Below are positions 41,017 to 50,569 of a stretch of DNA of 64,000 bases, one piece after another. Made by a program: the position numbers and the translations under genes. The stretch covers positions 102,312-166,311 of IMG/VR virus record IMGVR_UViG_3300027969_000044; one strand, 5' to 3'. Source of the DNA: a virus. The first letter of the stretch is position 1; the number at the start of each line of letters is the position of its first letter. The notes under the pieces were generated by a model. The model was not told the origin of the DNA. It saw only the letters and a program-made list of their open reading frames with translations, and searched no databases.

Positions 41017-44000
41017 ATGCCAAGATTAATTAGTCAACGTAAGCCGGTTAAGCCACCGGAGAAGTTAACAGACGATAGGTGGGACTATCTTGCCTTAACT
41101 CAGGCCCAACCAAATTTAGGACTAGCTCCTACAAACAACGACGGCTATACATTACAGACTGATGAAACTGGTAAACAAACTTTTACTAATACTCTTGGAA
41201 AGTTAGAGTTTGATAATAGTATTATTACCAATACTCAACAAACAGATATTACAATTGAAAATCTCAACAACGGTAATATTATTTTAAGCCCGGACCAAAA
41301 AGTTTGGATCAAGAAAGATTTATTAGTTGAACAAAATACAGAAATTGATGGGCAGATTGTTGTTAAAGGCGACAATCCTCTCGGAACATTTCCAGTAATT
41401 AACTATACATTATATGTAAACGAAAACGGTGATGATGCCAATGACGGCCGCGCCATGGATCCGAGTCGTGCTAAAAGAACAATTAGCGGAGCAGTTCGCA
41501 GTCCTTACTATACAGAAGGAACTGCTATTCGAGTAGCTGCCGGACATTATTGGGAAGATAATCCAATCCCATTAAAGGCAAGTACTTCTGTTATCGGTAA
41601 CGACTTACGAACAACTTTTATTGAACCTCTAAATAAAGAGGACGATTTATTCCACGTTAACTCAGGTGTGTATATTGCTCAACTGGCAATGTTAAATTTA
41701 AAGAAAGGTAGTGTAGAAAGATATGCTCCGGGCGGTGGCGGCAAATACATTACCGGCGCTTACGCAACAGCGTTTCCTCCTAAGTTAGATGATCCTATCC
41801 TTGTTCAGTATTCGCCATACATTCAGAACTGTACTAATCAATCAGGACCATGGTTGTTTGACGGTACTATGTTCTTACCCAATCAAACAGTCCAAGTTCC
41901 ATTGGGGTCGGGTATTTCTAGTTTTGTTGTTGATACAAACACTCTTACTGTAGCAATGGCTACTGGAAGTATTGCTATAGGAATGAGCATCGACGATGAG
42001 CCTAACGTTGGGTACGAAAACGCATATAAATTATTAAAGAAAAACAAACCATTTTTACAATCAGAAATTGTTGCTTGGGTAAGCGCAACATATCCAACAT
42101 TTGTATATGACCGTGATTTATGTTATAGAGATGTAGGATTAATAATCGATGCGGTTGCGGGCGACTCTAGATTTGGCGGAAATTTACGTGCTCGAGAGGC
42201 AGGACTTTCTTACTGGAACGGCAATTATAGTTTAATTCAAAATGAACAAGCACAAACTATTGCAGCTATTGGTCGACTAAAACAGTTAACATCAAAAGTT
42301 ATTACAAATACAATAAACACTGGGTTATCTCAAACTTTAGTTAGTCAAGTAGTTGATCCGTTGCTCCCCGGCGGCAATATTGTTTCTACCCGATTAACTA
42401 CGGCTCTTGATATTATTTCAAATATGATTAGTACAGGGCCTTCTGGTCTTCCTGATCCTATTGAACCAGCTTACGGATTAATTTTTACATCTCAATTAAG
42501 CCCAGATCAAATTACAAGAGCAAGTACAGTAACCAATATTACAAGTACTTCAACTGGCCTTGCTAATGCTCAAACATTATTGCAATTAAACAAACAATTT
42601 ATTCAGAGTGAAATTGTTGCTTGGGTAGATCAAACATATCCAAATTTAAATTACGATAAAGAATTGTGTTTTAGAGATGTTGGGCTAATTGTTGACGCAG
42701 TATCAATTGACGGTATCATCGGTGGCAATATTCAAAGTAGAATAGCAGGTTTAAAATATTATACCGGTAACACGAGTAATATTCCTAACGAAATTCCTCA
42801 AACTGTTGCCGCAGTTGAATATATCAACGAGTTAGCACAGCAAATTATTGATAATCAAACAGTTACGCAATTAACAACATCTACACAAGTTATTCGTCCG
42901 TTACTAGTTGATGGAATTGACGCAAGTGAAGGAATTGCAGCCAGCATTAATATTATAACAAACATTATTGCCAACGGCCAACTAAGCGCACCAGCGCCTG
43001 TTTATCCAAGTTTAGATCAGTATGTTGTAACCTTAGATAAGAAAACAGTTGGTCCAGCAACTAGTTCTACAATTTATTTTGGATACACAACAGTTTACCC
43101 AGTTGAAGAGAAAAACATTCCAGAAGAATGGTTGTCTAAGAGAGCATTAAATCCGAGCGGCTCAGGCGGCGGAGCACTTGTCGACGGTAACGCTCCGAGC
43201 GCAAACAGTCCTATTCAGTCGTTTGTGTTTGATGCGTTTACGCAGTTAAATCAAGGCGGCATTGGTGTACACGTTATTAACAACGGCTATGCCCAGTTAG
43301 TATCTGTGTTTACAATTTTCTGCGACGTTGGTGTTCTAACCGAGAACGGTGGTATCTGTTCTATTACTAACTCTAACGCTAACTTTGGCAACTACTCTCT
43401 TGTATCTAAAGGATACGGTAAGTTAGAGTTCTCGGGAATTATTTGGAACCCTAAATTTCCAACTAACATCCCTAACGGCGAGTACTATCCATTAGGATAC
43501 TGGCCACAAAAAGGAAAGTGCGAAGTATATATTCCTGATCTAGTTAATCGTCCCCACATTGCTTTGATTATGGAAATTGTTCCACCAAAGACTTACATTG
43601 ATTATAACGGTGATCGTGTTCCTTATCTAAATGCTCAAGGGTATCCCGGATATTTAGGCGCAGCCGTTAATACTAGTACTATTACTGCTGGCGCATATTC
43701 TATCGATCACATCGACACCGCTGGCATTTCAGTAGGTCATAAACTTTTTATTAGAGATTTGTCTGGTGACGAGGGCATTGACGGAGTTCCGTATGCGTCA
43801 GAAGGAACAACAGTAGTTGATGTTGGATTCCAAAGTGTAACATTAGACAAACCTCTAAATTTAAATGCCGGAGACACTACTAACGACTTTTATTTTAATT
43901 TGTTCTTCTGTGGCAATGCCTACTATACAATTCTTTCTAGTGAAGTTGATAATACAGTTACTCAGAAGAGTACAGTTAGCTGGGTTAACGAGCAAGAAAA

Positions 44001-47000
44001 CGAAACATCGGCGGCAATTCGTTATGCTCGAGATGTTGTCAATAATGTAGTTTCAAATATTCCAGTATCAGATCCGTATCAAACAAGTGTAACGCAGGCT
44101 ATTGAATTAGAATACAGTGGTGGACAAAATGCTGTCGGAACACTAAGTGATAAATTTAATATCATTGCCGACATGATACAGTTTGGTCAAAACGCGGCTC
44201 CTGCTATTGTTAAGAACAGTCCATTAAGAACTTCAAATAAAGATTTGTTAAATGCGGCAAAATTAATAGACGATAATAAAACATTTATACAAGAAGAAGT
44301 TACTTCGTTTGTAGATGCTGAGTTAGTAGGGTTTACATATAACAAAGAAAAATGTTTCCGCGATACTGGACTAATTGTTGATAGTATTGCTTTTGATATT
44401 TTGTATGGCGGGACAAGCCAATCAACTTTTGCCGGACTACAGTACTGGAATCAAAATGGTTATACAGGAAAAATTCCAAGTGAAATTACAACAACAACTA
44501 ACACAATCTTGTATGTACAAGAGTTAGCCAAAAAAGTTGTTTTAAATGAAACTACTGGCACTAGATATCAAAATACTATTACACAAGTAATACTAACTGC
44601 TTCAAACTCTGCGTCTGTGGTAACCATTGATGAAGAATTTGGTGTAATTTTAAACATACTATCGAGCGGAACCGCCGGAGTTACTGACTTGATTATACCT
44701 AATGGTATTGCTAGTACGGCTACAGACGTAGTTTATGCTTATAATTTATTACAAGCTAACAAACGATACATTCAGAGCGAAGCTATTGCGTATGTCAATC
44801 AAACTTACCCGGCAGAATTTGTTTATAATAAAACTAAATGCGCTAGAGATAGTGGTATTATTGTTGACTCTATTATCCTTGACGTATTGTATCCTAATGA
44901 TTTAAATAGTCAATCAACTTTTGCTGGACTACAATATTGGAATCAAGACGGATATGTTGGCGACATTGCTAACGAACTAACAACAACTACAAATGCTATT
45001 AATTATGTTAGCCAATTAGCACAACAAATTGTACAAAATATTACTACCGGTACTCGTTATCAGTCTACTATTACTCAAATAACTGGATTAGTCGCTACTG
45101 CCAACGAAGCAACTAAGATAGCAACTGACTTTTCAGTTATTACAAATATTTTAACAGGCGGAACTGCGGGCGTTAGCGATTTACTAGTTGCTAATAATAT
45201 TGAACCTAGCACAGATATTAATACTAATCGTGCTTACGCATTGCTACAAGAAAACAAAGATTATATTTCTGCCGAAGCAGTTGCTTGGGTTGAAGCAAAT
45301 AAGACAGCAGGGTTCACTTACGATAAAGCCAAGTGCGGACGTGATACTGGATATATGGTTGATAGTATAGCATTTGATTTGTTACACGGTGGCAATCGAC
45401 AAGCAATTCAATCCGGTGTTTACTACTACGGCTTTTCTAATACGTCAAGTGCTATTCCAAATGAAAGCACACAAACTGTTGCCGCATTTAATTTTATCAA
45501 ATCAATTAGCAGACAAATTGTTCAAAATAATTTAGTAACACCTAAACAAACAGTTGTTCCTCAAGTAACCAATCTACCTCCGAGTACAGACATTCAGGGG
45601 GCAGTGTTTGGTACAAAGATTGATGTTATCACTCGAATTATTACATCTGGGACAAGTGTTGCTAATGAGCCAAGTCCTATTAGTCTAACACGTACTACAA
45701 GCACTAATGCATTGCTAGCCGCAAAAGTATTAGACGCAAATAGAGAATTTATTCAAGCTGAAGTTATTGCTTACTTAGATGAAACATTTAATTTCTCTTA
45801 TGACCCAGTATTGTGCTTCCGCGATGTTGGATATATGATTGACTCTGTAAGTTTTGACTTGTTACATGGCGGAAATAGGCAAGCAGTTCACAGCGGAGTG
45901 TACTACTATGGGTTTGATGCGTCGTCAAGTGCAGTGGAAGGGCAACGAATTGAAACTCAATATGCTTACGACCACATATCTGATTTAACAACAAAGATTT
46001 TAAACGGTGACGCAGTAACAACAGTTTATCAAACTACTATTACACAAGTAATATTACCGGCTGCTTCAGTAAGTGAGATTGTTGCGGCCGAAGAAAAGGT
46101 TAATGTAATTACAGGAATTATAGCAAACGGTCCAGGCGTTGCCGGAGCAAAGACTCCTATTGGCTTAACAGCAAGTTCAAGTACTACTGTACAAAACGCT
46201 TTCAACGCAATTTTAGCAAATAAAGAATTTATTCAAGCCGAAACTATTGCGTATGTTGATAGATCTTTTAGCAACTTCAGTTACGACCAAGTTAAGTGTG
46301 CTAGAGATACTGGAATTATTATTGATAGTTTAGCAACTGATTTGTTGTTCTCCGGATCAAGTCAATCAGCATTCTCTGGATTACAATATTGGAACCAAGG
46401 AGACTACACTGGTAGCATTGCTGGCGAGTTAACAACTACTACTAACGCAATTAATTATGTTAAAGACTTGGCAAGACATGTTATTTTAACATCAACAACT
46501 GGCACACGTTATCAGTCAACTGTTAGCCAAGTAACAAATCTTCCAGCAGGTAATATTGCTGCAGCCGATTTAGTTACTGCTGATTTTGATTTAATTGTTG
46601 ATATTTTAAACAATGGAACTGACGGTGTTACAGATTTAATTGAAGCAAATGGCAATGTAAGCAGTGATATTAATGTTACTCGTGCTTATGCGCTTTTACA
46701 AGCAAATAAAAATTATCTACAACACGAAGCCATTGCCTATGTTGAAGCAACTAAGACTGGCGGGTTTGAATTTGATAGAGAAAAATGTGCTCGAGATCTA
46801 GGATACATTTTAGAAGGCGTATATTACGATGTTGCATTGGGTACAACTTACCACGCAGTCACTAGTGGACAATCATATCAGCGAGGGATAGCAAGTTCTC
46901 AAGCGGTTCTTGATAAAGAATTAACACAAACTGTAGCGGCAATCAACTACGCTAAATCTAAAACAGCATTACTAGTCGGAAGCGATTCAACTGCTCTAAC

Positions 47001-50000
47001 AAGAAGTAATAATTCTTTTGCTAAAACAATTGATATTATTCAGAACGGTGGTACTAATACAATTAGTTTTCCAACGCCAACTGGTGGCAACATAAACAAC
47101 TCATATGCTCGTGATCAACTATTGGCAAACAAAGCATTCTTAAAAGCAGAACTAACTGCTTGGATTAATGTTCAGAAAGCAAACAACATTAGTCCATTTA
47201 CAGCATTGTTTAGTTACGATGTTGCCAAGTGTGAACGCGATGTTGGTGATATTGTCGATGCTCTATGTTACGACATTCTATACGGTGGGAACAGCGCAAC
47301 TAATATTGCCGCTAGAGCATATTTTGTTGGAGCAGTAAGTGTATTACCAAGTGACCAACGTGCGCCAAGCGCCGCCGCAATGGCAAGACTAAGTGCTGTA
47401 GCACAACAAGTTATTCAAGAACAAACTGTAACTAAGTCAGTTGGTAATAGTGCTACACAAGATAAGAGTAACAGTCCTGCTACGTCAACTGAAGCCGCAA
47501 CATTAGCAAGCCTAATGAGTATCATTACTAGTTCTATTACAAATAATAGTTTAGGTGGAATTCCTCAAATTGTTTACCCAGATATTTCTTGGGCAACTCC
47601 GGGAATTAAAACGGCTGCAGCTAATTTAAATGATAATATTGACATTCTTACCAAGCATACTGTTGATTATACACGTATTCAGTTCAGTAGTTTCTTCACG
47701 TACAATCAAGATAACTGCCTACGCGACACAGGGTTAATTATTGATAGTATTGCGTTTGATATGTTATACAATGGAACAAGTCAATCAACTTTTGCCGGAC
47801 TACAATATTGGAATCAATCATCATATACTGGTGCTATTGCTCAAGAGCTATCAACTACTACATCGGCAATTTCTTATGTTAAGTCACAAATTGTTCCTGT
47901 AGTAAGTACAGCAGGCGGAGCAGGATTGGCTACAGATGTTGCTAACAACTTTGATAGACTGTTAGACATTTTAAATAACGGAACTATTGGTGTAACAGAT
48001 TCAATTGTGCCAAATGGCGCAGCCTTAACATCAACAAACGTAGTTTCAGCGTATGACGCAATACAGACAGTTAAGGCCGCGGTAATTGATAATACAATTA
48101 GTTGGATCAATACAAATAATGCCGGCTTCAGTTACGATGAAACATTGTGTCGTAGAGACATTGGATATATTTTAGACAGTATATCTTTTGACTTACTACA
48201 CAGCGGTAACAGACAATCTATTACAAGCGGCGTTTACTATTATGGATTTAATAGTAGCTCGACTGTACTTGTAAACGAAATTCCACAAACAACTGCGGCA
48301 TATAACTTCATTAGAGATATTGTTGGGAAGATTGTTACAGGTACTGTAATTGATAGACCATATCAACCATATGTTAAACAAGTAACTAGTGCTAACACTG
48401 GAACAACAGCTGAAGCAACAACCTTGGTTAACAATATTAAAGTTATTACTGATATTATTAATCAAGGCCCAGACGTTGCCGGAGCAAAAACTCCAATTGC
48501 GCTTTCTGCTAATACAAGTACAGCCGTTAAAAATGCATTTGACTTACTGTTAGCAAATAGAGATTTTATTGTACAAGAAACAATTACCTATGTCAACGGA
48601 GAATTTATTGGCCCAGCATACGATAGAACTAAGTGCCGAAGAGACACTGGGTTAATTATTGATGCTCTAGCACAGGACTTATTGTTTGACGGATCAAGTC
48701 AAAGTAATTTTGCTGCCTTACAATACTGGACACAAAATGGCTACACAGGATCAATTGACGGAGAAATTACAACCACCACAAATGCTATTTCTTACATAAG
48801 TGATTTGGCACAAAAAATAGTGTTAGGTGATACTACAGGATTGAGATTTCCAAGTGGAGTATTACAAAAAACTGACTTGCCTTTTGCTACACAAGCCGAA
48901 GCAAATATAATAGCAGAAAAGTTTGATCTAATTATAGACATCATGACTAACGGGGTAGAAAATGTTACTGATAGAATTATTCCAAACTTGTTAACACCAA
49001 GCAGTGACATTAACATTCAACGTGCTTACGATATTTTAGAAGCTAATAAAGTATTCTTACAAAGTCAAGCAATTGCATTTGTTGAATCTACTAAGTCGTC
49101 AGGGTTCAGCTACGATACTGATCTATGTTATAGAGATGTTGGATATATTACTGATAGCGTAGCCTTTGATTTATTATATACAGGAAACAGGCAATGTATT
49201 CAGAGCGCGGTTTATTATTATTCTTTTGACTCAGACAATTCTGCTATTAATGATGAAATCGCGCAAACAAATGCCGCTTATGAATATATTAAGACTCTAG
49301 CGGCAAGTGTTATCAAGGGAGATTTTATTGAGAAGCCATATCAGTCAGTTGTTAATCAAGTATTGAGCAACACAGTTGGAACAGACGCAGAAATATTACA
49401 AATTTCTAATAATGTTGATTTAATAACTGACATTATAAGCAATGGTCCATCAAATGCTTTGGCAAAAACTCCAATAGGATTAACTCCTAGCACTGACGCT
49501 AATGTAACAGCGGCGGCTACTTTACTAATGGCTAACAAAGATTTTATTACAGCAGAAGTTATCGCTTATATTAATTCTAAGTTTGGCGGCTTCCAATACG
49601 ACAAAGCCAAATGTTTCCGTGATGTCGGATATATGGTTGATAGCGTTAGCTTTGACTTGTTACATGGTGGTAATAGACAAGCAATTCAATCCGGTGTTTA
49701 TTATTATTCTTTTAATGGCGATAGCACAGCAATACCTAATGAGATTCCACAAACTACTGCTGCCTACACATATCTTAAAACATTAGTTAATAATGTATTA
49801 ATTTCTAATCGCATAACATCGGTTTATCAAACAGCAACTACTCAAGTATACAACTTATCGCCTGCAACTGCTAACGAAGTAACAACAGTTGGAGCAAATA
49901 TTGATTTAATAACAAATATTATTTCAACAGGTCCGGCTGCGGCACCTACTAAAGTACCTGTTGGCTTAGTAGCAAGTAATTCTACAAATGTAAATAGAGG

Positions 50001-50568
50001 TTATGCGTTACTAAAAGCTAACAGACAATTTATTATTGATGAGGTGATTGCCTACATCAACACAACTTTTGTAAAATTTAGTTACAATAGAAATAAATGT
50101 TATCGAGATGTTAATAGTATATTAGACGCGGTAATTTACGATTTATTGTATCCTGGAAATTACAGATCTGTGAACACAGGTAACGGATATTTCTCAAGAA
50201 AAGGGCGTTATCATATTATTAATTTAGAAGAAAATCCTCAAGATCCATTAGACTTTATTGACGGTAGTACCGTTAACTTCTACCAACGTTCATATCAGTC
50301 TGCTTCTGGCTACTTGTTTGAATACATTGGTGCTGGTACAAACTATAGTGCCCTGCCGCAGATTGGACGTAAGGATCCTCAACAGTCTCATGAGACTGTA
50401 CAGTTGAATAATGGTAAGGTGTTCTTTACGTCAACTGACCAAAACGGTGACTTCCGTATTGGTCCGGGATTGGTTATTAGTCAGGCCACTGGTGTTTTAT
50501 ATGGTCGAACATTTGAGAAGAGTCTGTACGCACAGATGACTCCATTTATTTTAGTGGTAGGAGCATAA
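41017..50568 (+). CDS. Giant repeat-rich fibre/structural protein, 3183 aa
   Basis: Paralogue of the 1370-aa protein. The N-terminal beta-helix start (YVNENGDDANDGRAMDPSRA) is near residue 132, two repeats follow (Cys codons 42121 and 42665), then the central block GSGGGALVDGNAPSANSPIQ near residue 716, then thirteen further repeats of about 162 residues, and the same end module (VQLNNGKVFFTSTDQNGDFR, GPGLVISQATGVLYGRTFEK). Each repeat begins ALLxANKxFIQxEVIAYV, passes YDxxKCxRDxGYxVDSxxFDLL and ends in a TSGxxG-type loop. Length mostly differs from the paralogue by repeat number, so it may form a long shaft with variable length. Only one conserved Cys per repeat is seen. Function unknown; a fibre is inferred from neighbours. 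Confidence 0.75.
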   Translation: MPRLISQRKPVKPPEKLTDDRWDYLALTQAQPNLGLAPTNNDGYTLQTDETGKQTFTNTLGKLEFDNSIITNTQQTDITIENLNNGNIILSPDQKVWIKKDLLVEQNTEIDGQIVVKGDNPLGTFPVINYTLYVNENGDDANDGRAMDPSRAKRTISGAVRSPYYTEGTAIRVAAGHYWEDNPIPLKASTSVIGNDLRTTFIEPLNKEDDLFHVNSGVYIAQLAMLNLKKGSVERYAPGGGGKYITGAYATAFPPKLDDPILVQYSPYIQNCTNQSGPWLFDGTMFLPNQTVQVPLGSGISSFVVDTNTLTVAMATGSIAIGMSIDDEPNVGYENAYKLLKKNKPFLQSEIVAWVSATYPTFVYDRDLCYRDVGLIIDAVAGDSRFGGNLRAREAGLSYWNGNYSLIQNEQAQTIAAIGRLKQLTSKVITNTINTGLSQTLVSQVVDPLLPGGNIVSTRLTTALDIISNMISTGPSGLPDPIEPAYGLIFTSQLSPDQITRASTVTNITSTSTGLANAQTLLQLNKQFIQSEIVAWVDQTYPNLNYDKELCFRDVGLIVDAVSIDGIIGGNIQSRIAGLKYYTGNTSNIPNEIPQTVAAVEYINELAQQIIDNQTVTQLTTSTQVIRPLLVDGIDASEGIAASINIITNIIANGQLSAPAPVYPSLDQYVVTLDKKTVGPATSSTIYFGYTTVYPVEEKNIPEEWLSKRALNPSGSGGGALVDGNAPSANSPIQSFVFDAFTQLNQGGIGVHVINNGYAQLVSVFTIFCDVGVLTENGGICSITNSNANFGNYSLVSKGYGKLEFSGIIWNPKFPTNIPNGEYYPLGYWPQKGKCEVYIPDLVNRPHIALIMEIVPPKTYIDYNGDRVPYLNAQGYPGYLGAAVNTSTITAGAYSIDHIDTAGISVGHKLFIRDLSGDEGIDGVPYASEGTTVVDVGFQSVTLDKPLNLNAGDTTNDFYFNLFFCGNAYYTILSSEVDNTVTQKSTVSWVNEQENETSAAIRYARDVVNNVVSNIPVSDPYQTSVTQAIELEYSGGQNAVGTLSDKFNIIADMIQFGQNAAPAIVKNSPLRTSNKDLLNAAKLIDDNKTFIQEEVTSFVDAELVGFTYNKEKCFRDTGLIVDSIAFDILYGGTSQSTFAGLQYWNQNGYTGKIPSEITTTTNTILYVQELAKKVVLNETTGTRYQNTITQVILTASNSASVVTIDEEFGVILNILSSGTAGVTDLIIPNGIASTATDVVYAYNLLQANKRYIQSEAIAYVNQTYPAEFVYNKTKCARDSGIIVDSIILDVLYPNDLNSQSTFAGLQYWNQDGYVGDIANELTTTTNAINYVSQLAQQIVQNITTGTRYQSTITQITGLVATANEATKIATDFSVITNILTGGTAGVSDLLVANNIEPSTDINTNRAYALLQENKDYISAEAVAWVEANKTAGFTYDKAKCGRDTGYMVDSIAFDLLHGGNRQAIQSGVYYYGFSNTSSAIPNESTQTVAAFNFIKSISRQIVQNNLVTPKQTVVPQVTNLPPSTDIQGAVFGTKIDVITRIITSGTSVANEPSPISLTRTTSTNALLAAKVLDANREFIQAEVIAYLDETFNFSYDPVLCFRDVGYMIDSVSFDLLHGGNRQAVHSGVYYYGFDASSSAVEGQRIETQYAYDHISDLTTKILNGDAVTTVYQTTITQVILPAASVSEIVAAEEKVNVITGIIANGPGVAGAKTPIGLTASSSTTVQNAFNAILANKEFIQAETIAYVDRSFSNFSYDQVKCARDTGIIIDSLATDLLFSGSSQSAFSGLQYWNQGDYTGSIAGELTTTTNAINYVKDLARHVILTSTTGTRYQSTVSQVTNLPAGNIAAADLVTADFDLIVDILNNGTDGVTDLIEANGNVSSDINVTRAYALLQANKNYLQHEAIAYVEATKTGGFEFDREKCARDLGYILEGVYYDVALGTTYHAVTSGQSYQRGIASSQAVLDKELTQTVAAINYAKSKTALLVGSDSTALTRSNNSFAKTIDIIQNGGTNTISFPTPTGGNINNSYARDQLLANKAFLKAELTAWINVQKANNISPFTALFSYDVAKCERDVGDIVDALCYDILYGGNSATNIAARAYFVGAVSVLPSDQRAPSAAAMARLSAVAQQVIQEQTVTKSVGNSATQDKSNSPATSTEAATLASLMSIITSSITNNSLGGIPQIVYPDISWATPGIKTAAANLNDNIDILTKHTVDYTRIQFSSFFTYNQDNCLRDTGLIIDSIAFDMLYNGTSQSTFAGLQYWNQSSYTGAIAQELSTTTSAISYVKSQIVPVVSTAGGAGLATDVANNFDRLLDILNNGTIGVTDSIVPNGAALTSTNVVSAYDAIQTVKAAVIDNTISWINTNNAGFSYDETLCRRDIGYILDSISFDLLHSGNRQSITSGVYYYGFNSSSTVLVNEIPQTTAAYNFIRDIVGKIVTGTVIDRPYQPYVKQVTSANTGTTAEATTLVNNIKVITDIINQGPDVAGAKTPIALSANTSTAVKNAFDLLLANRDFIVQETITYVNGEFIGPAYDRTKCRRDTGLIIDALAQDLLFDGSSQSNFAALQYWTQNGYTGSIDGEITTTTNAISYISDLAQKIVLGDTTGLRFPSGVLQKTDLPFATQAEANIIAEKFDLIIDIMTNGVENVTDRIIPNLLTPSSDINIQRAYDILEANKVFLQSQAIAFVESTKSSGFSYDTDLCYRDVGYITDSVAFDLLYTGNRQCIQSAVYYYSFDSDNSAINDEIAQTNAAYEYIKTLAASVIKGDFIEKPYQSVVNQVLSNTVGTDAEILQISNNVDLITDIISNGPSNALAKTPIGLTPSTDANVTAAATLLMANKDFITAEVIAYINSKFGGFQYDKAKCFRDVGYMVDSVSFDLLHGGNRQAIQSGVYYYSFNGDSTAIPNEIPQTTAAYTYLKTLVNNVLISNRITSVYQTATTQVYNLSPATANEVTTVGANIDLITNIISTGPAAAPTKVPVGLVASNSTNVNRGYALLKANRQFIIDEVIAYINTTFVKFSYNRNKCYRDVNSILDAVIYDLLYPGNYRSVNTGNGYFSRKGRYHIINLEENPQDPLDFIDGSTVNFYQRSYQSASGYLFEYIGAGTNYSALPQIGRKDPQQSHETVQLNNGKVFFTSTDQNGDFRIGPGLVISQATGVLYGRTFEKSLYAQMTPFILVVGA
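44280..50170 (+). repeat. Array of 13 coding repeats, ~485 bp period
   Basis: Codons of the conserved Cys lie at 44353, 44840, 45334, 45813, 46297, 46786, 47230, 47716, 48148, 48634, 49127, 49612 and 50098, mostly 479-494 bp apart (two shorter steps of 444 and 432). Two subtypes are visible: type A with LLHGGNRQAIQSGVYYYGF (units at 45334, 45813, 48148, 49127, 49612) and type B with SQSTFAGLQYWNQ (44353, 44840, 46297, 47716, 48634). Units at 46786 and 47230 are divergent. The last unit is cut short and runs into the end module. Confidence 0.85.
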
Positions 50569-50569
50569 G

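Noticed and set aside
44280-50170. CRISPR-like or recent DNA tandem repeat
   Set aside because: The period (~485 bp) is a protein domain period within one open frame, and the DNA of the copies is diverged.
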